Notes: generated by a model from the letters alone, not told the origin. Positions 8,684 to 17,884 are shown, counted from the first letter of the stretch. The stretch: DNA of 64,000 bases from Pedobacter miscanthi (GCF_003315595.1 NZ_QNQU01000014.1:116973-180972), one strand, 5' to 3'. Made by a program: numbers and translations.

Positions 8684-8709
8684 TTTTTGAGCTTTATCAA
8701 AGCAAAATA

Positions 8710-8739
8710 CACATAGTGGCCGGTTAAAACCACTATGTG
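8710..8739 (-). terminator. Hairpin downstream of the astacin-like gene
   Basis: Perfect 10-bp arms, CACATAGTGG and CCACTATGTG, with a 10-base loop lie just after the stop codon of the gene at 8753-9547. On the minus strand it is followed by GTATTTTGC, a weak U-tract. Confidence 0.65.
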
Positions 8740-8752
8740 CAATAATTATTTT

Positions 8753-9547
8753 CTAGAACGGATATACTGAAGCAATAAATGATTTATCGGTTGGTGATAA
8801 AACAGTATTCCATCCCACTTCATAATCGCCGATAGTTAATTCATTAGGAACCGAATAGTGCATAATTGAATTTTTATCGTAGGCGCTGTAGTTGGTTTGT
8901 GTGGTGCTGTATTTAGCAAAGATGTTATTATCGGTTGTTGCCTGATCCCAGTAATTAGGTGCAGCAGCATAATAAGCATAAACGGCTGGTTTATCCCATG
9001 GGATGCTAACTAACGGATGCTGGTGCTCGTGGATCATACCTAAGGCATGGCCAAATTCGTGTATTACCACACGGCTATATTCAGAATCTGCAGTATTATC
9101 TGTTAGCCAGCCATAATTCATGGTTGCACCTGTGCTTGGTGTCGATTTTCCGATGTAAGACCATGAACCGCCGCTGGCAAAGGTTACCCTGATTTTAGCG
9201 GTATTATCGTTGGTTACAAAATTGAATTTGATGTTGGCGTACTGTTCCCACTGTTTGGCAAACTGAATTACTTTGGCCCTTACAGTTGCAGTGCCTCCGT
9301 TTAAGCTTACTTTAATGGTTGAGCCATTAGTCCATTTTGATGATCTTATAACCGCACCTCTTGGAGTAGTGCCATCATCAAAAGTCCTCTCTGTACAAAT
9401 TTTGATGCTGCTAAGCTGATTAACACTCATGGGCTCTGGTTTTTGCAAATCTGCCGCTTCAGTAGCCTTTTCTTTCTTACAAGAGTATAATACAGTAGTT
9501 AATGCCAATGCAGCAATCAGGGTTTTATTTAATTTTAAGAATTTCAT
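8753..9547 (-). CDS. Astacin-like (M12A) zinc metalloprotease, lipoprotein
   Basis: The 264-residue protein has a lipoprotein signal (LTTVLYSCKKEKA), so it is anchored in the membrane and faces the periplasm or cell surface. The zinc site is HEFGHALGMIHEHQHP (His163, Glu164, His167, His173), followed by the Met-turn SIMHYSVP. This HExxHxxGxxHE plus SxMHY arrangement is characteristic of astacins. The region before it (WTNGSTIKVSLNGG, WEQYANIKFNFV, AKIRVTFASGGSWSYIGK) matches the astacin/matrixin N-terminal subdomain. It is a predicted endopeptidase with unknown substrate. Its upstream region contains several palindromes. Confidence 0.88.
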   Translation of the reverse strand: MKFLKLNKTLIAALALTTVLYSCKKEKATEAADLQKPEPMSVNQLSSIKICTERTFDDGTTPRGAVIRSSKWTNGSTIKVSLNGGTATVRAKVIQFAKQWEQYANIKFNFVTNDNTAKIRVTFASGGSWSYIGKSTPSTGATMNYGWLTDNTADSEYSRVVIHEFGHALGMIHEHQHPLVSIPWDKPAVYAYYAAAPNYWDQATTDNNIFAKYSTTQTNYSAYDKNSIMHYSVPNELTIGDYEVGWNTVLSPTDKSFIASVYPF

Positions 9548-9858
9548 GTTTTAGGTTTTTTTAGGTAAAAATTAATGATCTGTTATTTTGACGGAAATCA
9601 AGTTAGAAGATCGTAAAAACAGGAATTCTTCTCTGCTGAAAAAGAATAATCAGACTAAAAAACATAGATAGACGTTTAGGTTATATACGCTGCATCTGCA
9701 AAGTATAATCCTAAAGTAAAATAATATTACAATACTTACAAGAGAAATGTAATATTTTTATTGCAATAGTGTATTTTAAACACTATTTATATATGTTATT
9801 TTATGTGTAATATAAGTAGTATTAATACTACTTATATTTAAGTATCAACTGATATGAA
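9548..9858. promoter_or_regulatory. AT-rich control region with a perfect 30-bp palindrome
   Basis: No gene is visible. Bases 9809-9838 form a perfect palindrome with half-site AATATAAGTAGTATT. Nearby are AGTGTATTTTAAACACT and a pair ATATTAC...GTAATAT. The palindrome begins 20 bases past the patatin stop and about 260 bases upstream of the astacin-like start, so it may be an operator or a terminator. Confidence 0.5.
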
Positions 9859-10632
9859 CTAAGGTTTTGTGATGAGTTCAGAAATGGTTGGACTATTTTT
9901 GATGGTAATTAATGCTTCTTCGTGCGCCAGCCAGTAAATATCTTCAGCACGTTTCATATCAAAAGTGCTGATGGCACCCAGACCTTTTGGTTCGATTAAT
10001 ACATTGCAGAATTTTGCCTTTCTTTCCATATCATGGTTAATAGACATAATACCTGCACGCCCCATTAAATTGGTAATTCCGGTAATTTTATCTACAGGTT
10101 TCAGGTGGTTGCAGGATGAGCCGATAATGAAATCACAATCTTCCATTAAAGGTTCTACAGGAAAGTTATTTAAAATTCCACCATCCACGTACATCTGTCC
10201 GTCAATCATAATGGGTTTAAAAATCCCGGGGATACAACTCGAGGCGTGTACCGCCCTGATTAGTGGTCCTTTGGTAAAATAAACCAACCTGCCTTCGCTA
10301 AAATTTACAGCGGCAATGGTTAAGGGTATTTTTAATTTCTCGATTGTATCATCAGGAAAATACTCCTTTAAAATCAGCGCTGTGTTTTCGATATTGATCA
10401 GCCCCAAAGAGCCTACTGCCGGACGAACAAAACGCCAGAGTTTGGTTTTAAGGAAAATGTTAAGCCCTTCTTCCGGATCTATACCAGCGGCAAAAAAAGC
10501 ACCAGCTATGGCACCAGCACTCGTTCCACTAATGTGGCTAAAGGTAATGCCCAGGTTGCTAAAGGCTTTTAAAACGCCTAAATGGGCTATTCCCCTGATG
10601 CCTCCGCCTGATAATACAATGCCAACTTTCAT
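9859..10632 (-). CDS. Patatin-like phospholipase
   Basis: The 257-residue product shows the patatin Ser-Asp dyad: oxyanion loop LSGGGIRGIAHLG, nucleophile elbow GTSAGA (Ser38) and DGGILNNFP (Asp150). Length and lack of a signal peptide fit the RssA/YlbK-type cytoplasmic lipid acyl hydrolases. The probable reaction is hydrolysis of phospholipid or acylglycerol ester bonds; the true substrate is unknown. A perfect palindrome lies just downstream. gldB lies 109 bases upstream on the same strand, so joint transcription is possible. Confidence 0.9.
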   Translation of the reverse strand: MKVGIVLSGGGIRGIAHLGVLKAFSNLGITFSHISGTSAGAIAGAFFAAGIDPEEGLNIFLKTKLWRFVRPAVGSLGLINIENTALILKEYFPDDTIEKLKIPLTIAAVNFSEGRLVYFTKGPLIRAVHASSCIPGIFKPIMIDGQMYVDGGILNNFPVEPLMEDCDFIIGSSCNHLKPVDKITGITNLMGRAGIMSINHDMERKAKFCNVLIEPKGLGAISTFDMKRAEDIYWLAHEEALITIKNSPTISELITKP

Positions 10633-10741
10633 AGATTTAATTTAGGATGATTAATATTGCTAATTGGTGTATTGTTAAATTGTTTTTTGACCCTCAAAAC
10701 TGATAATTACCAACTGAAAACTGTAAACTGAAAATTGCCAA

Positions 10742-11785
10742 CTACTTCTGTTGCTTCGGTTTATATTTCGATTGATTTAAAATTTTCTGTGTATCGTTAT
10801 TGGCCATCAATTGTTGCAGGGTAACGTCAGGATGCGTCGCCATATATTTTTTTACAATCTGCCAGCCCATCCATACACCCAATTTTGGTGCTGAATCGCG
10901 GTTTTCGCCTAAACCCGGCGTAAACGGTCCTTCAGATAAAAACACCTGTATTTTTTGATAATCGGTTTCATACAGGAAGTTGTTCTCCAAAAAATATGCC
11001 CAAATATCACCTTCAAAATTCTGGGCCCAATTTAGTTGTTGCTGCGTGTAACCAATTTTTGTAGAATCACCTATTTTTTCCGGCAACACCTGATCCAGAA
11101 AATATAAAATTTTCCCCTGAAAAATCATTTTCGATAAAAGTGTTCTGTTATCATCCGGTTCTGCAAAAAGTTCTTCATGTGCATAGGTTTCGGCCACGCG
11201 TGGTAGAATATATTCGGGTGCAAACCTGCGAGAAAGGTACATCGGAATGCTTTGCACGATGGCTTTGTAAAACTTGCTGTCTTTCCCCAAAAACATATCC
11301 AGGCCAATGCCCAAATAATTGTCGCCAACAGGCATTTGATAGGCAAAACCCGATGCAAAGGAAATAAACCTTGGTATTTTCGCCTTTGGGTAATAGTATT
11401 TAATGTATTTAAATGTTTCGTTCAAATCTTCTTCCTGTGCTTTCAGGTTCGGAAATACGCTGTCTACTTCTTTGGTTAAATCTGTATAAGCCTGGTCGCG
11501 GTATAAATTGGCCAGCGATTCGGTATTGGAGTATTTACTGTCTAATATCCGGTGGATAAAATCGTCATAAAACACACCATATTTCGAACTAAGCTGTTGA
11601 TTAACTGCATCGGTATTTTTATTTTTCCCTGCAAAAAGCTCGTTGTCAAATCTTTCGATCTTAATATTTACCTGTATATTACTTACATCAGGCCTGTTGT
11701 TATGTGTGCAGGAAATAAATGTGATGGCAAAAAGAAAAATTAGATAAATTTGCCAGTGTTTTACGTTATAAGTCATGTAGAACAA
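10742..11785 (-). CDS. gldB: Gliding motility lipoprotein GldB
   Basis: GldB is a lipoprotein needed for gliding in Flavobacterium and is widely kept in Bacteroidota, including non-gliding species. The 347-residue protein has a lipobox (ITFISCTHN), then the typical VNIKIERFDNELF opening, and the family core FISFASGFAYQMPVGDNYLGIGLDMFLG, ILPRVAETYAHEELF and GVWMGWQIVKKYM. A second ATG nine bases inside (MTYNVKH) is an equally good start. It is divergent from the PorT-like gene and close to nadE, a neighbourhood known from Flavobacterium. Confidence 0.88.
   Translation of the reverse strand: MFYMTYNVKHWQIYLIFLFAITFISCTHNNRPDVSNIQVNIKIERFDNELFAGKNKNTDAVNQQLSSKYGVFYDDFIHRILDSKYSNTESLANLYRDQAYTDLTKEVDSVFPNLKAQEEDLNETFKYIKYYYPKAKIPRFISFASGFAYQMPVGDNYLGIGLDMFLGKDSKFYKAIVQSIPMYLSRRFAPEYILPRVAETYAHEELFAEPDDNRTLLSKMIFQGKILYFLDQVLPEKIGDSTKIGYTQQQLNWAQNFEGDIWAYFLENNFLYETDYQKIQVFLSEGPFTPGLGENRDSAPKLGVWMGWQIVKKYMATHPDVTLQQLMANNDTQKILNQSKYKPKQQK
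11745..11752 (+). promoter_or_regulatory. Candidate -7 box for the PorT-like gene
   Basis: TAAATTTG fits TAnnTTTG and lies 55 bases before the ATG at 11807, inside the 5' end of the divergent gldB. No clear -33 box. Confidence 0.3.
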
Positions 11786-11806
11786 ATATATATAAACAGC
11801 TATAGC

Positions 11807-12478
11807 ATGAAAAGAATATCGACCATTTTAATTTTGTCTCTTCTGAGTTTCGGCGCCTGGGCGCAAAATTCTCCTTTAACCAATTACGGTTTCAGGTTAG
11901 GTTTAACCGCTACGCCAACTTTTGGATGGATTAAACCTGATCAGGGTAAAACCAATGGCATTGCTTTGGGTTTTTCTTATGGACTGATAGGCGATTTTAA
12001 TTTTGCCCCAAACTATAGTTTTTCAACTGCTTTAACCATTACAACCATTAACGGTAAAAGTACAGAGGTAGATCCTGCTAATATTACCAGACCGAATACT
12101 GCTGCAGTGCCGATAGCATACGATTTAAAGTATAAACTTCAATATCTGGATTTGCCTTTAACGGTAAAACTAAAAACAATAAAAGAAGAGGGAAGGCGCT
12201 GGTATGGTCAGTTTGGTTTATCCAATTCATTTCTTTTAGGTGCAAAACAGGACGCAGTGGGCGGTGGTACCAACCTGAGCAACGAGAAAATAAATGATTA
12301 TACCAAATTTTACCGTGCCGGATTGATTATCGGTGGTGGTGGCGAATTTGATGTCTCGGGTAATACCAGCATTGTAGCCGGCTTAACTTTTAATAATGGC
12401 TTTACCAATATTGTAACCGACAAAAACAGGACCGTTAAAAACCACTATCTGGCACTTAATTTCGGTGTGTTCTTTTAA
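11807..12478 (+). CDS. PorT-like outer-membrane beta-barrel protein
   Basis: The likely start is ATG 11807 (MKRISTILILSLLSFGAWAQ, 223 residues); a longer frame from 11750 would put 19 residues before the signal peptide. The mature part has barrel strands (YGFRLGLTATPTFGWI, GIALGFSYGLIGDF, YLDLPLTVKLKT, FGLSNSFLLGAK) and ends LALNFGVFF. PorT is an outer-membrane component linked to type IX secretion; many PorT-family barrels have other roles. The position between gldB and nadE supports the family call, not the exact function. Confidence 0.75.
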   Translation: MKRISTILILSLLSFGAWAQNSPLTNYGFRLGLTATPTFGWIKPDQGKTNGIALGFSYGLIGDFNFAPNYSFSTALTITTINGKSTEVDPANITRPNTAAVPIAYDLKYKLQYLDLPLTVKLKTIKEEGRRWYGQFGLSNSFLLGAKQDAVGGGTNLSNEKINDYTKFYRAGLIIGGGGEFDVSGNTSIVAGLTFNNGFTNIVTDKNRTVKNHYLALNFGVFF

Positions 12479-12489
12479 TCTTTGTACTA

Positions 12490-12605
12490 AACTCTCAATA
12501 CCTGATACTTGAATCTTGATACTTAACTCTCGATACCTGATACTTAAATCTTGATACTCAACACTTGATACTTAAATCTTGATACTTATTTCTCAATACT
12601 TGATA
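12490..12605. repeat. TTGATACTTAAATC-type short repeat cluster
   Basis: Imperfect tandem copies of CTTGATACTTAAATCTTGATAC and CTCGATACCTGATAC fill the gap between the PorT-like gene and nadE and end nine bases before the nadE ATG. The motif is shared with 6520-6565. Confidence 0.8.
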
Positions 12606-12613
12606 CCAACAGC

Positions 12614-14254
12614 ATGAAAATAGCGCTAGCACAACTCAATTACCACATCGGAAACTTTGAGAACAATACTCAAAAAATAACAGAGCATATTCAGCTGGCG
12701 AAAGCTAAAGGAGCCGATCTTGTTGTTTTTGCCGAACTGGCTATTTGTGGCTATCCGCCGAGAGATTTTTTGGAGTTTGATGAATTTATTGTGCTTTGCG
12801 AAAATGCGGCGCAGGAAATAGCTAAACATTGTACAGATATTGCCTGTATTGTGGGGTTGCCGATTAAAAATGAGATTTTACAGGGAAAAGACCTGTTTAA
12901 TGCTGCTTATTTTATCGAAGATGCGAAAGTAAAGGCTGTAGTAAAAAAAGCATTGTTGCCAACTTATGATGTATTTGATGAATACCGTTACTTTGAGCCT
13001 GCTACAGAGTTTAGTTGTATCGATTTTAAAGGGAAAAAAATTGCATTAACCATTTGCGAAGACCTTTGGAATATTAACGATAATCCTTTGTATGTATCGA
13101 ACCCGATGGATGAGCTGATTAAAGAACAGCCCGATGTAATGATCAATATTGCTGCTTCGCCGTTTTCTTATACCCACGATGATGAGCGCATTAAAGTATT
13201 GGCCGATAACGCAAAAAAATACCATTTACCCGTATTTTATGTAAATCAGGTTGGTGCGCAGACTGAAATTATTTTCGACGGAGGATCATTGGTTTTCGAT
13301 GCCGATGGCGAAATGAAAGCCGAAATGAAATATTTTGAAGAAGATCTTCAGGTATTTGATCTCGAAGAAGTTGAAAATGTACGCAATAAATACCCGAAAT
13401 CGGAAAGGCTGACGGATATTGAACAGATTCATGACGCACTTGTTTTAGGCATCAAGGATTATTTCAGGAAATCGGGCTTTAGTAAAGCGGTATTAGGTTT
13501 ATCAGGCGGGATTGATTCTGCTGTGGTTTGCGCACTGGCTTGTCGGGCGTTAGGTCCGGAGAATGTGATGGCTGTTTTAATGCCTTCTAAGTTTTCTTCT
13601 GATCATTCCGTTCAGGATGCATTGGATTTGGTAAACAACATTGGCTGCATGCACGAAATTGTACCAATTAAAGAGGTTGCAGAAGCTTTTGATCATATTT
13701 TGGCACCGGCTTTTAAAGGGTTACCATTTAATCTTACCGAAGAGAATATCCAGGCCCGTATCCGTGGCATCATTAATATGGCCATGAGTAATAAATTTGG
13801 TTATATTTTACTTAATACCTCAAATAAAAGTGAGTGTGCTGTAGGTTATGGTACTCTGTATGGCGATATGTGCGGGGCAATCGGGGTAATTGGCGATGTG
13901 TATAAAATGCAGGTTTTCGAGTTGGCCAGATATATCAATAAGGAAAGGGAAATCATCCCGATCAATACCATTGTTAAACCACCTTCAGCAGAGTTAAGGC
14001 CTGATCAAAAAGATTCTGATTCTTTACCTGAATACGAAATCCTTGATAAAATATTATATCAGCATATTGAAAAAAAACAAGGTTCGAAAGCGATTATTGC
14101 GCAGGGTTTCGATGAAGCACTGGTACAGCGCATTTTGAGAATGGTTAATATCGCCGAGTTTAAACGCTACCAAACGCCACCTATTTTAAGGGTATCGCCA
14201 AAAGCATTCGGCATGGGAAGAAGAATGCCTATTGTAGGGAAATATATGGCGTAG
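12614..14254 (+). CDS. nadE: Glutamine-dependent NAD+ synthetase
   Basis: This enzyme makes NAD+ from deamido-NAD+, ATP and glutamine in the last step of NAD synthesis. At 546 residues it has both domains. The N-terminal nitrilase-type glutaminase shows FAELAICGYPPRDF (Glu), VVKKALLPTYDVFDE (Lys) and LTICEDLW (Cys). The C-terminal synthetase has the ATP pyrophosphatase loop LGLSGGIDSAVVCAL and NTSNKSECAVGYGTLYGDM. It is cytoplasmic. The start ATG follows a short-repeat cluster directly; no terminator was seen downstream. Confidence 0.96.
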   Translation: MKIALAQLNYHIGNFENNTQKITEHIQLAKAKGADLVVFAELAICGYPPRDFLEFDEFIVLCENAAQEIAKHCTDIACIVGLPIKNEILQGKDLFNAAYFIEDAKVKAVVKKALLPTYDVFDEYRYFEPATEFSCIDFKGKKIALTICEDLWNINDNPLYVSNPMDELIKEQPDVMINIAASPFSYTHDDERIKVLADNAKKYHLPVFYVNQVGAQTEIIFDGGSLVFDADGEMKAEMKYFEEDLQVFDLEEVENVRNKYPKSERLTDIEQIHDALVLGIKDYFRKSGFSKAVLGLSGGIDSAVVCALACRALGPENVMAVLMPSKFSSDHSVQDALDLVNNIGCMHEIVPIKEVAEAFDHILAPAFKGLPFNLTEENIQARIRGIINMAMSNKFGYILLNTSNKSECAVGYGTLYGDMCGAIGVIGDVYKMQVFELARYINKEREIIPINTIVKPPSAELRPDQKDSDSLPEYEILDKILYQHIEKKQGSKAIIAQGFDEALVQRILRMVNIAEFKRYQTPPILRVSPKAFGMGRRMPIVGKYMA

Positions 14255-14345
14255 GGCGTTTTTTTGGATTGTAATGTTGATTGTTAGGATTGCTAAATTG
14301 TTGTATTGTTTTTTAGCTAATTGTTAACTGCCAACTGCCAACTGA

Positions 14346-15035
14346 CTAATTGCGGCTCAGCTGATTTAACGCAAGTTCTCTGATCTCACTTTCTTTTTCG
14401 AATGAGATGATATGATTTAGATTAGCCTGATCGTTCATCTTGCTAACAGCTTGTTTTCTTGTTGCTACATCTTTATCAAAGCAGGCCACGTGGAATAAGT
14501 TTGCCTGATCATCCATTTTACTCACTGCCAATTTTCTTGTTGCAGCATCTTTATCGAAACTGGCGATATGAAATAGGTTAGCCTGATCGTTCATTTTTAC
14601 AACTGCCAGTTTTCTTAGTTCGGCATCTTTATCAAATGAAGCGATGTGGAATAAATTTGATTCATCGGTCATTTTGCCAACTGCAATTTTTCTTGTAGCA
14701 ATATTCTGATTAAAACTGGCGATATGGAACAGGTTAGACTGGTCGCTCATTTTACCAACGGCAATTTTTACAATCACGGTATCTTTATCAAAAGCGGCAA
14801 TGTGAAACAGATTGGATTCATCAGTCAAATTTTGAACGGCTAAAGTCTTAACTTTTTCATTTTTGCTCGTTCTTGCTATTGTGAGTAATTCTCCTTCAGT
14901 AATTGGTTTACTAAAATCGATACTATCAGCATAATTGTCTGAAGTAATTGTAAAGGTTTGTTCGTTTTTTTGGGCAAAGCTGATGCAGCCGCTTAAAAGT
15001 AAGGCTGAGCTTAAAAATAGAAGAGATTTTTTCAT
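14346..15035 (-). CDS. Lipoprotein with six 26-residue repeats
   Basis: This 229-residue protein has a lipoprotein signal (SSALLLSGCISFAQ). From about residue 60 it consists of six 26-residue repeats of the type RKLAVxKMxDQANLFHIASFDKDAAT, with NLFH almost unchanged. The pattern (two helices, periodic Leu/Ala) resembles HEAT/Armadillo-like solenoids, though I know no named family with this exact motif. A small solenoid on the membrane would suit protein-protein contacts. The near-identity of the repeats suggests recent expansion. There is no obvious operon partner. Confidence 0.65.
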   Translation of the reverse strand: MKKSLLFLSSALLLSGCISFAQKNEQTFTITSDNYADSIDFSKPITEGELLTIARTSKNEKVKTLAVQNLTDESNLFHIAAFDKDTVIVKIAVGKMSDQSNLFHIASFNQNIATRKIAVGKMTDESNLFHIASFDKDAELRKLAVVKMNDQANLFHIASFDKDAATRKLAVSKMDDQANLFHVACFDKDVATRKQAVSKMNDQANLNHIISFEKESEIRELALNQLSRN

Positions 15036-15110
15036 GTTAACTTAGATGATTAAGCTAAGTTATATAATAAATCTTAATTTTTTAGTTTTTGTAATTATAC
15101 AATAAAAAAC

Positions 15111-15185
15111 ATCATCTCGACTGAAGCGCAGCGGAACGGAGAGATCTATCTCGAGACAGATCTCTCGGCTTCGCTCGAGATGACG
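15111..15185. repeat. Palindromic intergenic repeat (CGTCATCTCGA family)
   Basis: ATCATCTCGACTGAAGCGCA at the left pairs with GCTTCGCTCGAGATGA at the right, with GAGATCTATCTCGAGA inside. It lies immediately after the osmC-type gene. Confidence 0.8.
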
Positions 15186-15191
15186 AAAGTG

Positions 15192-15608
15192 TTATGCTAA
15201 AGTAGCATCAACTGTAATGCTTGTATTCAATAATTTAGAAATCGGGCAGTTTTTTTCAGCATCTGCAACCAGTTCATCAAATTTTTCCTGTGTAAGATCA
15301 GGTACCGAAGCAGTTAAAGTTAAGTGCGATTCTACGATTTCACCTTTTGAAGGATCAAGGTTGATTTCGCATTTGGTTTCTAATTTAGTGGCAGTAAATC
15401 CTGCTCCTGTGAGGTTGGCAGATAGTTTCATGGTGAAACAGCCGGCATGTGCAGCAGCAATCAATTCTTCAGGATTTGTTCCTACACCTTCTGCAAAACG
15501 CGAGTTAAAAGAATATTGGGTATTGTTTAAAGTAGTGCTTTGAGTGGTAATGTTTCCATTGCCATCTTTAATAGAACCTTGCCAAACGGCTGTTGCATTT
15601 CTTTTCAT
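15192..15608 (-). CDS. OsmC/Ohr family peroxiredoxin-like protein
   Basis: OsmC-family proteins reduce organic hydroperoxides with a pair of cysteines. The 138-residue product has both: HAGCFTM in the middle and NCPISKLL near the end. Other features are TNPEELIAAAHAGC and the start RNATAVWQGSIKDGNG. The subfamily is that of OsmC rather than Ohr by the N-terminal WxGxxKxG pattern. It is cytoplasmic and probably protects against peroxide stress. The gene stands alone, between repeats. Confidence 0.88.
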   Translation of the reverse strand: MKRNATAVWQGSIKDGNGNITTQSTTLNNTQYSFNSRFAEGVGTNPEELIAAAHAGCFTMKLSANLTGAGFTATKLETKCEINLDPSKGEIVESHLTLTASVPDLTQEKFDELVADAEKNCPISKLLNTSITVDATLA

Positions 15609-15707
15609 GATTGGAATTATTTTGGTTGTTTTTTAGATTGTTTAACAGCTAAAGATAATTATATGTTTGTGTATAGCCGGTAATTCTTTTGTTAAGAAAT
15701 ATTGACT

Positions 15708-16229
15708 TTATTCTACTTCGGGCTCTGTTGCTTCTTCTTTCACCACTTTGCTTCTGAACGATTGAATCAGCAATATCCCAATTCCGATCATGATGGAAAT
15801 ATCGGCAAAATTAAAAACGCCTGTTTGGAAAATATAAAAATCCATGTGCATAAAATCGGTAACCGATCCGTACATAATCCTGTCGTAGAGGTTGCCAATA
15901 CCACCACCTATTAAAAAGCAAAGAGCAATTTGCATGGTTACAGGAAGATTCTTTTTAACGAATAAATAATATAAGCCGTAGCACAGAAATAAAAGCGGTA
16001 GACCCGTTAAAACAATCAACCTGAAAAAGTATGGCATCTGATCGCCCAGACTTAAAAAAGCACCGGTATTTTCTACCTTTAATAAGGTAAAATGGTCTTT
16101 AATGATGCTAATGTGTTCGTAATCGCTGATTTCGCTACGGACAATTTTTTTTGAAATCTGATCGCAACCAAAATTTAGTGTTAACATCAATAACAGGAAT
16201 GACCATCTAATATTTTTTATTTGTTGCAT
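15708..16229 (-). CDS. lspA: Lipoprotein signal peptidase (signal peptidase II)
   Basis: LspA cleaves the signal peptide of diacylglyceryl-modified prolipoproteins before the lipidated Cys. The 173-residue protein has four predicted membrane segments. The catalytic Asp residues lie in GGIGNLYDRI...VTDFM and FNFADISI, and VENTGAFLSLG matches the conserved N-terminal loop. It lies 30 bases downstream of lnt on the same strand, so the two lipoprotein maturation enzymes are very likely co-transcribed. The C-terminal tail (KEEATEPEVE) is short and acidic. Confidence 0.95.
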   Translation of the reverse strand: MQQIKNIRWSFLLLMLTLNFGCDQISKKIVRSEISDYEHISIIKDHFTLLKVENTGAFLSLGDQMPYFFRLIVLTGLPLLFLCYGLYYLFVKKNLPVTMQIALCFLIGGGIGNLYDRIMYGSVTDFMHMDFYIFQTGVFNFADISIMIGIGILLIQSFRSKVVKEEATEPEVE

Positions 16230-16259
16230 GGCTTTAAAATTGGAAAATAATTAGGGCTT

Positions 16260-17876
16260 TTATTTTTTTACCCATTTTCTGTAAGGAATAATTAAGGCTA
16301 AGATGATGGCTAAAACACTGAATATTTTTGCAATAATATCTCCGCTTTTTACGTAAAAAGTAATCTCGTCGTTTAGGTTAATGTTGGCTTTTAACGCTGT
16401 CCTTGTCCACCATTTGGTTTGTTGTGTTACATCGCCCCGTTGATTGATGAAGCATGAAATACCGGTATTGGCAGACCGCGCCACATCGCGGTGGGTTTCA
16501 ATTGCCCGGAGTTTGGCGTACATTTCATGCTGATCTTTGCCTGTTGTATTTCCCCACCAGCCATCATTGGTAATAATAGCGATAAATTGTGCGCCATCAT
16601 TTACCTGTTCGCCAATCCAATCCCCCCATAAACTTTCGTAGCAAACCACAGGGGCAACACCGATGCCACTTTGGGCGTAGAGCACACTGGGTTTATCCTG
16701 CCAGCCCCATCCGCCCACTGTACCTCCCAATTGGGCGAAAACACCATCTAAAAATGAAAATACTTTCGGGAAAGGCATTTTTTCTACCCCTGGTACCAAT
16801 TTGGATTTATGATAAAACTGAACATTTGCAGAATTTTCTACCTGCATGGCGGTATTGAAATTATCGAAATAAATGCCACTCTGATTATCAAATTTGGTCG
16901 TAATGGTTTTTTTATCCTGATAGGTCTTGATGCTTTCGATACCTGTAATCAATGTTCCGTTTTTATATTTCGACAGAAAACTTTGTAACGTAATGAAATC
17001 GGCATTACTTCTGATACGGTCTTCGTCGGCATAATTTGGTATTGCTGTTTCCGGCCAGATAAAATACTCAGTATTGGTTTGACCAATAGAATCGGATAAA
17101 TGGGTTAAAATAGCAATTTGTTCGGCAGGCGGAATATTCTCCAGCTTTTGATAGGGGTCGATATTTGGCTGAACCACCACAACATTGCTCGGTGTGCCTT
17201 TCTGTTCGGCATTAAAGTATTTTGTTAGTGAAATAGCGATAGGAATAATCACCACCAAAATCCAGATGCCAAAAGTTCTAAATCTTAAATAGCCCGTTTG
17301 CGTTTTAAGCCTTTTATAAGCTTCAAAAGCTAAAATATTACTTGCTAAAATCCATAACGAACCGCCGTAAATACCGGTATGATCATACCACTGCGCCAGT
17401 TGGTGCATGCCTGCTAAACCATTACCTAAAGTCATCCATGGGAAAGCGAGGTCCCAGGTTTGCTGTAAATATTCCAAAGCAATGTAAAAGGCGATTAAAC
17501 CCAGGTATGCAATTTTTTTGTTGATGTATTTGCCCAAACGGTAATACAACCAAAAAGCAAATGTCATTAACAGTGCACCTAAACCATACGGAATTAATGA
17601 AACCGGTAAAGCTACAGCCCACCCATTGTAAGCGCTTATGGCATTGTACACCCAGTAGATAGATGCCGTATTCCACACCAAAAAGGTTAAACCTGCTGTT
17701 AAAAAGATCCGTTTCCCCTGTTTTTTAGTCGTATCGTTTGCAATGTTATCGAAAGCGATAAATAACGGTACCAAAGCAATTAATAGCAATGGCGTGGTAA
17801 AGGGCATTGGTGGCCAGGCGAGCCAAAGCAAAAATGCGCTGACTAAGGCAAGGAGATAGGTTTGTTTGGATTTCAT
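16260..17876 (-). CDS. lnt: Apolipoprotein N-acyltransferase
   Basis: Lnt adds the third acyl chain to the N-terminal Cys of lipoproteins in the inner membrane. At 538 residues it has an N-terminal membrane part and a C-terminal nitrilase domain with Glu (FIWPETAIPNY), Lys (FYHKSKLVPGVEKMPF) and Cys (VVCYESLWG), the expected triad. A final membrane helix follows. lspA comes next on the same strand. Between lnt and the upstream SHOCT gene lies a palindromic repeat. Confidence 0.95.
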   Translation of the reverse strand: MKSKQTYLLALVSAFLLWLAWPPMPFTTPLLLIALVPLFIAFDNIANDTTKKQGKRIFLTAGLTFLVWNTASIYWVYNAISAYNGWAVALPVSLIPYGLGALLMTFAFWLYYRLGKYINKKIAYLGLIAFYIALEYLQQTWDLAFPWMTLGNGLAGMHQLAQWYDHTGIYGGSLWILASNILAFEAYKRLKTQTGYLRFRTFGIWILVVIIPIAISLTKYFNAEQKGTPSNVVVVQPNIDPYQKLENIPPAEQIAILTHLSDSIGQTNTEYFIWPETAIPNYADEDRIRSNADFITLQSFLSKYKNGTLITGIESIKTYQDKKTITTKFDNQSGIYFDNFNTAMQVENSANVQFYHKSKLVPGVEKMPFPKVFSFLDGVFAQLGGTVGGWGWQDKPSVLYAQSGIGVAPVVCYESLWGDWIGEQVNDGAQFIAIITNDGWWGNTTGKDQHEMYAKLRAIETHRDVARSANTGISCFINQRGDVTQQTKWWTRTALKANINLNDEITFYVKSGDIIAKIFSVLAIILALIIPYRKWVKK

Positions 17877-17884
17877 ATAAAATT

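Noticed and set aside
9965..10645. Plus-strand frames of 105 and 109 codons inside the patatin gene
   Set aside because: They lie antisense to a gene with a complete catalytic dyad and have no features of their own.
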